Source of the DNA: an uncultured Pirellulaceae bacterium | Lineage (GTDB): Bacteria > Planctomycetota > Planctomycetia > Pirellulales > Pirellulaceae | Direction: 5' to 3' | Assembly: GCA_947258905.1 (NCBI GenBank) | Contig: CAMYKF010000174.1 | Location: 1-5,199 of the forward strand | DNA: 5,199 nucleotides | Part shown: one piece after another, positions 1 to 5,199 of the stretch | How the letters are laid out: the number at the start of each line of letters is the position of its first letter | How positions within the stretch are numbered: position 1 is the first letter of the stretch | Made by a program: the position numbers and the translations under genes | Notes under the pieces: generated by a model | What the model was told of the DNA's origin: nothing | Databases searched by the model: none | Seen by the model: only the letters and a program-made list of their open reading frames with translations

Positions 1-159
1 GCGTCGCATCTCCGAGCCCTCATCCGCGGCAGGCAGCTGGTTCGGCTGGCCGTAGAGGGCCTCGACCTTCTCGGTCACCGCGAAGTACTCCTGTGCCACG
101 GTCTTGTCGGCGATCTTGGCGTAGATCATGGTCATCGCCAGCGTCTTGTGACCGAGCAA
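1..159 (-). pseudogene. C-terminal fragment of a phage-integrase-type tyrosine recombinase
   Basis: In the frame continuing from the S9 propeller, residues 420-472 read LLGHKTLAMTMIYAKIADK and then a TVAQEYFAVTEKVEALY segment. LGH followed by a tyrosine nine residues after the histidine (H423, Y432) is the C-terminal box of tyrosine recombinases: the histidine assists catalysis and the tyrosine forms the covalent DNA link. The IADKTVAxEYFAVTEKVEALY continuation is typical of integrases I recall from actinobacteria, whose reading frame runs on through an EMRRLR-like stretch, so the fragment probably continues past the window edge. The upstream catalytic parts (first Arg, Lys, HxxR) are absent, so this piece alone is inactive. 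By hand count, third-position GC is 36 of 40 codons here (90%), against 38 of 60 (63%) in the last 60 codons before LTDLN. That supports a different origin. The right boundary lies somewhere between 139 and 159. Confidence 0.8.
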
Positions 160-1416
160 ATCCTTGTTCAGATCAGTCAGTCGCTCGACCGGACCGCCGG
201 AGAGACGTCGCGCGAGATCGCCCGGATGTTGGGGCGTTGTGATACAAAATGCCACGGTACCGTTGTCGGCCACACTGAATCCACCGCCCCGTGTATAGGG
301 CCGGCCGGTCGCATTGGCCCCCAGATTATCGGCAATCCCGGCGATCGTGCCGTCCAGTTTGGCTACGGCCAGTTTGGAATTGCCCTGATCGGTATAGGTG
401 AACAGGAATCCGTCGTGGTACTGGCTCCAGGTGGGCGAGTTGATGCCGCGATCAAGGCTGGCCAAAACGCGCCGGTTGGAGCCATCCGGTTTCATTACGT
501 ACAAGTCAGTATTCTGCGATCCGAGTTTCTGATCGTCGTAACCGGTAAAGGCGAGGTGTTGGCCGTCATCGGAAATGGCGGGACTGTTATCCGGTCCGTC
601 GCGGTCGGTGAGCTGAGTGATTTCGCGCGAAGCCAGATCGATCTGGTACAGCTCGCTGTTAACGGGCTGGAATTCGTTGTCTGCATGCCGGTTGGCCGAC
701 AAGATGATCGACTGGCCATCAGGCATCCACACGATACTGCCGCCGTGATTGTAATCGCCGCTGGTGATCTGGCGTGGCGTACCGCCATCGGCACTCATCA
801 CAAACAGTTGCGTATAGCCGTCGCGCAGGAATCCGGCGCCATCGGCGCGATACCGCAGCCGCGTGATCATGGTCGGCGAATCGGCCCATTCAGCGCCTTC
901 GGGTTTGGCAGGCAGTTCCGCGAACGGTTTTGGTTTGGCCGGTACGCGCATAAAAAAAGCGATCTGCGTTCCGTCCGCTGACCAGGTCATGCCGCCGGGA
1001 TTCTCGGTCAAGCGGCTGAGGGGAGCCGAGCGATCATCCTGAACCCAGTGACAATGAATTTGCGCCTTGCCGTCGTTGCTGGTCACGTACATGATGCGGT
1101 CGCCGCTGGGCGACCAGCGTGCGGACGAAATATTGCCGCCAGTGATCAGTGGCATGTGATGGCCGTGTTCATCGATCATCCACAGATCCGATTTGCCGCG
1201 ATCGGTCATGATGTCGAAGTGGTTGCGCGAATAAACAATACGCGAGCCGTCGGGAGAAATTTGCGGACTGGAGGCGTATTCCAGTTCAAACACGTCGGCT
1301 GGCCGCAGAATCGAATCATCGATATCCGCGATATCCGTAGCGTCCTGGGCAAATACGAATTGACTGGTGAGCCAGCCCATGGCAATCGCCATGATGGCAA
1401 TCAGAAGCTTCTTCAT
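1..1416 (-). CDS. Secreted S9-family peptidase, propeller only, fused in frame to a tyrosine-recombinase C-terminus (partial, chimeric)
   Basis: The frame is open from the ATG at 1416 to the window edge (472 codons, no stop). Residues 1-23 form a signal peptide (KK n-region, hydrophobic core, probable cleavage VFA|QD), so the product is exported. Residues about 45-412 carry PD40/WD40-like propeller repeats, each with an S-P-D-G-type turn followed by a hydrophobic strand: SPDG at 54-57, SPSG 102-105, SADG 146-149, MPDG 231-234, SDDG 282-285 and ADNG 383-386. This layout and the PQHPGDLA...RLTDLNKDLL ending match the N-terminal half of DPP/acylaminoacyl-type S9 serine peptidases. In that family an alpha/beta-hydrolase domain with a GxSxGG serine should follow. 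Here it is missing: from about residue 421 the protein reads as a tyrosine recombinase tail (see 1-159). As written it could not be an active peptidase. The start is chosen because it opens the signal peptide; no strong Shine-Dalgarno site precedes it. The S9 identity of the propeller half is quite secure, but whether the fusion is real is doubtful. Confidence 0.85.
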   Translation of the reverse strand, partial: MKKLLIAIMAIAMGWLTSQFVFAQDATDIADIDDSILRPADVFELEYASSPQISPDGSRIVYSRNHFDIMTDRGKSDLWMIDEHGHHMPLITGGNISSARWSPSGDRIMYVTSNDGKAQIHCHWVQDDRSAPLSRLTENPGGMTWSADGTQIAFFMRVPAKPKPFAELPAKPEGAEWADSPTMITRLRYRADGAGFLRDGYTQLFVMSADGGTPRQITSGDYNHGGSIVWMPDGQSIILSANRHADNEFQPVNSELYQIDLASREITQLTDRDGPDNSPAISDDGQHLAFTGYDDQKLGSQNTDLYVMKPDGSNRRVLASLDRGINSPTWSQYHDGFLFTYTDQGNSKLAVAKLDGTIAGIADNLGANATGRPYTRGGGFSVADNGTVAFCITTPQHPGDLARRLSGGPVERLTDLNKDLLGHKTLAMTMIYAKIADKTVAQEYFAVTEKVEALYGQPNQLPAADEGSEMRR

Positions 1417-1460
1417 GGTGTGATATCCGGGTGCGTAGAATCGCAAGCGCCTGAATCAGT

Positions 1461-1489
1461 ATTGTCACTGGAGTGCCGCCGCGATTCAA
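1461..1489 (-). promoter_or_regulatory. Putative sigma-70-type promoter of the S9 peptidase gene
   Basis: On the minus strand TTGAAT (1484-1489) is separated by exactly 17 bp from GACAAT (1461-1466). Each hexamer matches the sigma-70 consensus at four of six positions. Transcription would start near 1454, giving a leader of about 38 nt before the ATG at 1416. The site lies in the only sizeable gap (93 bp) between the GIY-YIG gene and the peptidase gene, which suggests separate transcription of the peptidase. This rests on pattern matching only. Confidence 0.35.
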
Positions 1490-1509
1490 GCATTTACGTG
1501 CCCGGTTTT

Positions 1510-2388
1510 TCAGGGCCGCACGTTGAATCGGGGATTGCGGCTGTGAATCAACTCGGATTCGTAAGCCCGCCGGACCGTCACTTCGCGGGCACGCGAGTCC
1601 GCCGCAAAGGCATGGATCTCGATCGACACGTTTTCAAACCCGTGTTCCGCCAGATAACGGGCCAGCGACTGGCTGTCGGATTGGTCCAGGTGCTGCTGCA
1701 AACGCGTCCGCAAATTCGCGGCCTCGCCGATGTACAGGTACCCCGAGGCGTCCCGAAAAATGTAAATCCCCGGGTTGGGGGGGATCCGCTCCGGGGAAGC
1801 GGCCAGTTCCGCCGCCGCGTGTTCGGTCACCTCACGGCCCCAGTCGACGATGCGGGTTATCAACTCCGGTTTGAGCCGCCGGATCTTGCGTAGCCGAAAA
1901 GCCGCCTTGCGCACCAGATACAAATCGACATCGCCATCGATCGACTCGGCGGCCTTGTCGAATTCATCCCGATACTGGGGATCACACATCATCCGATCGA
2001 TGGAAATGCGGTGCCGATCGGTGACCAGCCGCGTGCACATTTCGGCGATATGTGAAACGGGGTCGGAATCGCGTGTGTCGCGACGCGTGGCACGAATCGA
2101 CAGCTTGCCGGCCTTGCGGAGATTCAACAGCGTCCAGTTGCATTGGGCGGCCGTCATTCCGGGCAGCGACCGTTGGCACTCGGCAACAAACGCCGAGTTC
2201 AGTTCCGTTCGCAAAATGACTTCGTCACTGCTGAACCCGTCGTGCGAGGCAGCAAAAGCCGCGATCACAACCTGGTGCAGCGTATCGCGCAGATTTTCGT
2301 CAGAAGTCTGCCCACAGGCCACCGGCGCTGGCCAGTGCAGGGCCGCCAGCAAGATGCACGTTACGGAAACTGGAAACAGGCGGTTCAT
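1510..2388 (-). CDS. GIY-YIG nuclease-fold protein with N-terminal signal peptide
   Basis: The product has 292 residues. Residues 1-26 look like a signal peptide (MNR, hydrophobic VSVTCILLAAL, probable cleavage ACG|Q), so export is predicted. VAC at 23-25 resembles a lipobox, but the proline before it argues against a lipoprotein. Residues about 202-292 form a GIY-YIG domain: GIYIF at 207-211, YLYIG at 217-221, the helix arginines in NLRTRL (225-230), the metal-ligand glutamate E277 in YESELI, and the closing PRFNV (N289). All hallmark residues of an active GIY-YIG nuclease are therefore present. Residues 27-200 are a helical region I do not recognise; NWTLLNLRKAGKL (84-96) has a winged-helix flavour. 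The ATG at 2388 lies five bases after the RNase R stop and is preceded closely by GAGG, so translational coupling is likely. An in-frame TTG at 2397 would add three residues but overlaps the RNase R stop and weakens the signal-peptide start. The substrate is unknown; similar proteins are usually annotated only as GIY-YIG nuclease family. Confidence 0.88.
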   Translation of the reverse strand: MNRLFPVSVTCILLAALHWPAPVACGQTSDENLRDTLHQVVIAAFAASHDGFSSDEVILRTELNSAFVAECQRSLPGMTAAQCNWTLLNLRKAGKLSIRATRRDTRDSDPVSHIAEMCTRLVTDRHRISIDRMMCDPQYRDEFDKAAESIDGDVDLYLVRKAAFRLRKIRRLKPELITRIVDWGREVTEHAAAELAASPERIPPNPGIYIFRDASGYLYIGEAANLRTRLQQHLDQSDSQSLARYLAEHGFENVSIEIHAFAADSRAREVTVRRAYESELIHSRNPRFNVRP

Positions 2389-2393
2389 CTGCC

Positions 2394-4703
2394 TCAACGA
2401 TGTTTGCGGGGCCGCCGGCCGTCAACATTTTTTGCGCGCTTGCCGGATGACGTTCCGCGGCCCCGGGACGTCTGCTTGCCTGACTGGCCACGTTTTTTTC
2501 GGGTCTTGCCCGGACTGTCAGCAAGTCCGAATTCAATTTCGCGACGATCGGGGTCGGCGGACACAACGCGCACGCGAACCGGATCGCCCATCCGAAACTG
2601 GTTGCCTGACCGGTGACCGGACAGCCGCCGCGTCCCGCGATCAAAGAAGTACTGGTCGTGGGGCAAGCTGTCCAGCGGCACAAATCCCCTGGCGGGCAGT
2701 TCGACACCTTGCGCAAATAAACCGTAAGCCTCGACGCCCGTGATCACGGCGTCCATTTCCATGCCGATCTTGTCGCTGAGGAAGTTGATCAGTTTCAATT
2801 TGGTCAGTTGCCGTTCGGCCTGTTCGGCCCGCTGTTCCATTTCACTGCAATGAATCCCCAGCCGGTTCAGCAAGCCGAATTGGCTGACCGGTTTTTGTCC
2901 GTCAATCAGGGCGCCCACCATGCGATGGATGATCAGGTCGGGGTAGCGGCGTATGGGGCTGGTGAAATGGCAATAGGCGTCGCTGGCCAGCGCGTAATGG
3001 CCGACTTCGCGAGGGCTGTAGATGGCTTTTTGCATGGAACGCAGGATGGCGAAGTGCACGGCGTGACTTTCCGGCTGGTCCCGCGAGGCCTCGATGATCT
3101 TTTTCAGCTCAAACCGGCTTTGCAGGCTTTGTGCCTTGTAGCCCAGGTCGCTGAGGATGGTCTTCAGATCGGCCATCTTGACGGGCGAAGGCGGTTCGTG
3201 AATCCGTCGCATCAGGTACAGTTCCAGGTCGACCAGGTGCTGCGCGACCGCTTCGTTGGCGGCCAGCATGAACTCTTCGATCACCTGATGGCTCTCGGTG
3301 TAATCGCGGGTGTGCGCGCCGCATACCTTGCCATCCTTGTCCAGGTCAATTTCCACTTCCGGAATCACCAGATCGAATGAGCCGCGATCCATGCGTCGTT
3401 TCCGCAGCTTCATGGCCAGCGTGTGCATGTTGCGGACCAGCTCGAACACTTCCGGCGTCAGTTTCTTTTTCCACGGACGGTCGTTTTCCAGATAGTCGTC
3501 GATCTCTTCGTAATTAAAACGATGCCGACTCCTCATGGCACCGCGATGCAATTCCGTGCCGATCGGAACACCATCACCGGTGAACTCGATCAGGGCGGTC
3601 ATGCAGTAACGTACGCGGTCGGGTTGCAGGCTGGCCAGGTTGTTGGAGATGATTTCCGGCAGCATGGGAATCACGCGATCGGGCAAGTAGATCGACGTGG
3701 CCCGCCGATAAGCCTCGTTGTCCAGTTCCGTGTTGGGTTGGACAAAATGCGATACATCCGCGATGTGCACGCCCAGCTGCCAGTGCCCTTTCTCGATGCG
3801 CTTCAGTGAGATGGCATCGTCAAAGTCGCGGGCGGTTTTCGGGTCGATCGTGACGACGGTTTCACCGGTGAAATCCGTGCGGCCGTCCAGCGACTCGTTG
3901 AATTCTTCGGCCTGGTCGCGGGCATCATCCAGTACCTGTTCGGAAAACTCGCCCGGCAGGCCGAACTCGGCAATGATCGTCAGGGTATCGACGCCCGGTT
4001 TCCCGCGGTCGCCCAATACCTTTACGATCACCGCTTCACCCGGGTAATAATCGCCGCCGCGACCCAAGCCGGGGAACCGCACCATCTCGACCACGACTTT
4101 GTCACCGATCCGACAGGACTTGGCACCGGCATCACCGACCAGCACGTCGGTGTCGAATTGATTGCCATCGATGGCGACCAGTCCGTAGCGGCCGCGTTCG
4201 TGATAGGTGCCGACGAACTGATGCGTGCGTCGTTCAATAATTTCAATCACGCGGCCACTGGTCTTGAGCCGCTTACCCTCGCGGCGCGCCGTCAGTTTGA
4301 CACGAACGATGTCGCCGCTGGCCGCATCGAGAGTGCGACGTTGTGGGATGTAGACGTCTTCGGGCGGCACGGTATCGGGGCCCGCTTCGAGATCGGGAGC
4401 GACAGCCACAAAGCCGTAGCCGCCTGCCGCGCGGGAGAAACGCCCGATGATTTCGTTGTGCCTGGCTGAGTCTCGCGGGCCGGTTCTTCTTTTGGCCGGC
4501 TTTTCACTGGCTTTCATTACCAGATGTTTGGGCCCGTACCTCAGCTGGCCGTTCTTGACCAGTCGCTTGATGACCTTCTTGAGTTCCCGCAGGTCATCCT
4601 CGGGCAGATTCAGTTGTTTGGCGATCGTGCGTGGCTTGACCGGTTTGTATTCATCCCGATTCACATGATCGAGGACACGTTGCGGCATCTCTTGAGTGGG
4701 CAT
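2394..4703 (-). CDS. rnr: Ribonuclease R, 3'-5' exoribonuclease (RNB family)
   Basis: RNase R is a cytoplasmic, Mg2+-dependent processive 3'-5' exoribonuclease that degrades structured RNA, including defective rRNA and mRNA fragments. Domains are complete (numbering from the GTG at 4709; subtract 2 for the chosen ATG). They are an N-terminal winged helix (about 9-66, RTIAKQLNLPEDDLRELKK), cold-shock domains CSD1 (about 86-143, GGYGFVAV) and CSD2 (about 163-214), the RNB catalytic domain (about 277-600), an S1 RNA-binding domain (about 648-731), and a Lys/Arg/Gly/Ser-rich basic tail (733-771). The RNB metal-binding aspartates are D289, D295, D297 and D298 in IDPKTARDFDDA. Also seen are Y341 in SIYLPDRVIPMLPE and the HFTSPIRRYPDLIIHR block (581-596). 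Length (769 or 771 residues) fits the family. The tail and winged helix favour RNase R over RNase II. GTG 4709, ATG 4703 and ATG 4688 are all possible starts and none has a good Shine-Dalgarno site; I chose the first ATG. The 61-residue gene ends 41 bp upstream and the GIY-YIG gene starts 5 bp downstream, suggesting one transcript. Confidence 0.97.
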   Translation of the reverse strand: MPTQEMPQRVLDHVNRDEYKPVKPRTIAKQLNLPEDDLRELKKVIKRLVKNGQLRYGPKHLVMKASEKPAKRRTGPRDSARHNEIIGRFSRAAGGYGFVAVAPDLEAGPDTVPPEDVYIPQRRTLDAASGDIVRVKLTARREGKRLKTSGRVIEIIERRTHQFVGTYHERGRYGLVAIDGNQFDTDVLVGDAGAKSCRIGDKVVVEMVRFPGLGRGGDYYPGEAVIVKVLGDRGKPGVDTLTIIAEFGLPGEFSEQVLDDARDQAEEFNESLDGRTDFTGETVVTIDPKTARDFDDAISLKRIEKGHWQLGVHIADVSHFVQPNTELDNEAYRRATSIYLPDRVIPMLPEIISNNLASLQPDRVRYCMTALIEFTGDGVPIGTELHRGAMRSRHRFNYEEIDDYLENDRPWKKKLTPEVFELVRNMHTLAMKLRKRRMDRGSFDLVIPEVEIDLDKDGKVCGAHTRDYTESHQVIEEFMLAANEAVAQHLVDLELYLMRRIHEPPSPVKMADLKTILSDLGYKAQSLQSRFELKKIIEASRDQPESHAVHFAILRSMQKAIYSPREVGHYALASDAYCHFTSPIRRYPDLIIHRMVGALIDGQKPVSQFGLLNRLGIHCSEMEQRAEQAERQLTKLKLINFLSDKIGMEMDAVITGVEAYGLFAQGVELPARGFVPLDSLPHDQYFFDRGTRRLSGHRSGNQFRMGDPVRVRVVSADPDRREIEFGLADSPGKTRKKRGQSGKQTSRGRGTSSGKRAKNVDGRRPRKHR

Positions 4704-4744
4704 GGGCACCAGTCTAGCAGCCAGCCAGGAGGACAGGGCAGGGG

Positions 4745-4930
4745 TCAGTCGCTTCGCGTCTGATTCGTTAGCGATTCCAGCTGCTTTTCCAGTCCCGCGA
4801 CACGTTCCTGCAGGTCCTGCAAATAGGCCAGGATCAGCACGTGCGTCTTCTTGGCATCGATCCCCACCGGACTGGCATCACTGTGAATCTGGCGGGCGAT
4901 TTCCTGAAAGCGTGCAGAGTCAATTTCCAT
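4745..4930 (-). CDS. Small coiled-coil protein of unknown function upstream of RNase R
   Basis: This is a 61-residue acidic-to-neutral protein with no signal peptide or membrane segment. I do not recognise a named family. The N-terminal half reads MEIDSARFQEIARQIHSDAS and then PVGIDAKKTHVLILAYL. The C-terminal half is a coiled coil with an unbroken 3-4 hydrophobic spacing (L37, L40, V44, L47, L51, L54), so it probably forms dimers or binds a partner helix. The start at 4930 is supported by GAGGT four bases upstream (4935-4939 on the minus strand). An in-frame ATG at 4984 would add 18 residues that look untranslated. The gene ends 41 bp before RNase R in the same direction and may be its operon leader gene. 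A helper or regulator of the downstream genes is possible, but nothing in the sequence shows it. Confidence 0.75.
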   Translation of the reverse strand: MEIDSARFQEIARQIHSDASPVGIDAKKTHVLILAYLQDLQERVAGLEKQLESLTNQTRSD

Positions 4931-4934
4931 TGGT

Positions 4935-4939
4935 ACCTC
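4935..4939 (-). promoter_or_regulatory. Ribosome binding site deciding the start of the 61-residue gene
   Basis: GAGGT on the minus strand lies four bases before the ATG at 4930. It is the clearest Shine-Dalgarno match in the window and the main reason for preferring this start to the in-frame ATG at 4984. Confidence 0.6.
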
Positions 4940-4988
4940 GTTTGGTTGTGGGACGAGCAAGAAATGCAAATTCAGTAGTGCCAAAAAC

Positions 4989-5062
4989 TGAGCCGAACGC
5001 GCTAGCGTCGGGTCTTTCAGGGAGCGTTTCCCGAGAAACCCGAGGCTAGCGTCTTCGGCTCA
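4989..5062. repeat. Long imperfect palindrome with GCTAGC cores; possible transcription terminator
   Basis: The arms are 4989-5013 and 5038-5062, 25 nt each. Read against each other they differ at three positions; in the plus-strand hairpin one of these is a G-U pair and two are mismatches. Both arms contain TGAGCCGAA at the outer end, CGCTAGC or GCTAGCG in the middle, and TCGGGT at the inner end. The 24-nt middle pairs further (GGGA with TCCC around a short GCGT loop), so the whole 74 nt can fold into one hairpin. On the minus strand it is followed at once by GTTTTT (4983-4988), which fits an intrinsic terminator for a minus-strand gene ending at 5155. The plus-strand exit is also T-rich (TTTCTCATTTC), so it could act both ways. 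Its length and internal symmetry also fit a dispersed REP-like intergenic repeat. Confidence 0.7.
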
Positions 5063-5091
5063 TTTCTCATTTCAATTCGATCGTATTTTGG

Positions 5092-5133
5092 AAAACTGAA
5101 ATTGTAAAATGCAAATTGCAAAGTGCAAATTGA
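5092..5133. repeat. Tandem array of six degenerate 7-bp units
   Basis: Read on the plus strand, six consecutive heptamers follow the pattern AAA-N-TG-N: AAAACTG, AAATTGT, AAAATGC, AAATTGC, AAAGTGC and AAATTGA. The A-triplet and the TG are kept in every unit, with no insertion or deletion. It is noncoding, AT-rich against a GC-rich background, and lies between the palindrome and the right-edge gene. The rest of the 224-bp spacer (4931-5154) holds nothing else I can name. Confidence 0.6.
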
Positions 5134-5154
5134 ACGGGAATGTCAAACAGACCG

Positions 5155-5199
5155 TCAATCGACCGTCGCGCCAACTTGCTGCAACAGGTCGCGATACCA
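5155..5199 (-). CDS. C-terminal end of an unidentified gene (partial)
   Basis: On the minus strand the window opens in a frame reading WYRDLLQQVGATVD followed by TGA (5155-5157). The amino-acid composition is protein-like, and a hairpin plus T-run lies about 90 bp downstream, as expected at the end of a transcription unit. Fourteen codons are too few to name a family. The plus strand offers a competing reading: an ATG at 5140 opening MSNRPSIDRR and staying open to the edge, without a convincing ribosome binding site. I favour the minus-strand reading because of the terminator-like hairpin, but only modestly. Confidence 0.4.
   Translation of the reverse strand, partial: WYRDLLQQVGATVD

Noticed and set aside
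148..981. Long open frame on the plus strand (277 codons) opposite the S9 peptidase gene
   Set aside because: It is a shadow of the minus-strand propeller gene, which has a signal peptide and family repeats. The plus-strand translation shows no recognisable domain.
1496..1523. Short inverted repeat (ACGTGC/GCACGT, 16-nt loop) over the stop codon of the GIY-YIG gene, considered as a terminator
   Set aside because: The stem is only 6 bp with weak inner pairing, and no T-run follows on the minus strand. It could easily be chance.
1048..1893. Plus-strand open frame of 281 codons spanning the peptidase start, the spacer and the GIY-YIG catalytic region
   Set aside because: It crosses two well-supported minus-strand genes and their intergenic promoter region, and its translation looks like an antisense artefact of GC-rich codons.
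2389..2397. TTG start at 2397 for the GIY-YIG gene
   Set aside because: It would overlap the rnr stop and add only MRQ before the natural signal-peptide start. The ATG at 2388 with GAGG nearby is the better choice.
1775..2743. Plus-strand open frame of 322 codons opposite the GIY-YIG gene and the rnr 3' end
   Set aside because: The Ser/Arg-rich translation is typical of reverse-strand reading, and both minus-strand genes carry intact family motifs.
4725..4733. AGGAGG-like string upstream of rnr
   Set aside because: It is on the plus strand, antisense to rnr, so it cannot serve as its ribosome binding site.
4931..4984. N-terminal extension of the small protein to the ATG at 4984
   Set aside because: The extra 18 residues contain no clear motif and cover the GAGGT ribosome binding site of the ATG at 4930. 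The upstream ATG also lies right against the terminator-like T-run.
4940..4988. Promoter for the small gene and rnr, starting from TTGGCA just after the palindrome
   Set aside because: No acceptable -10 hexamer stands 16-18 bp downstream of TTGGCA. A promoter probably exists here but I cannot place it.

Overview
This window looks like chromosomal DNA of a planctomycete (Pirellulales-like), most likely from an environmental or metagenomic assembly. The case rests on moderate GC with mixed third-position use, weak or absent Shine-Dalgarno sites before most genes, a secreted S9-type peptidase, a signal-peptide-bearing GIY-YIG protein, and an intergenic palindrome built around GCTAGCG. I recall similar palindromes from Rhodopirellula-like genomes but could not check this. 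All confident genes lie on the minus strand, so transcription reads from right to left.

Right edge (about 4931-5199): 14 codons that look like the end of a minus-strand gene (5155-5199), then an AT-rich spacer. The spacer holds a tandem array of degenerate 7-bp units (5092-5133) and a 74-nt imperfect palindrome (4989-5062) followed by a T-run on the minus strand.

Centre (1510-4930): a compact minus-strand cluster. It has a 61-residue coiled-coil protein (4745-4930), the 3'-5' exoribonuclease RNase R (2394-4703), and, five bases after the RNase R stop, a GIY-YIG-domain protein with an N-terminal signal peptide (1510-2388). The tight spacing suggests one transcript. RNase R degrades structured RNA in the cytoplasm. 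The GIY-YIG protein appears to be exported, so a shared biochemical role is not evident.

Left edge (1-1416): after a 93-bp spacer with a plausible sigma-70-type promoter, a secreted S9-family (DPP/acylaminoacyl-peptidase-like) peptidase begins. Its beta-propeller is intact through about residue 420. Then, without losing frame, it turns into the C-terminal end of a tyrosine recombinase (LGH...Y nucleophile motif, actinobacterial-looking, much higher third-position GC) and runs off the window. The peptidase catalytic domain is absent. The switch falls in a short stretch, LLGHKTL, that would fit both families, so it is either an assembly chimera at a shared k-mer (my preferred reading) or a real illegitimate recombination. 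This junction is the most unusual thing in the window. I see no convincing new defence or mobile system.
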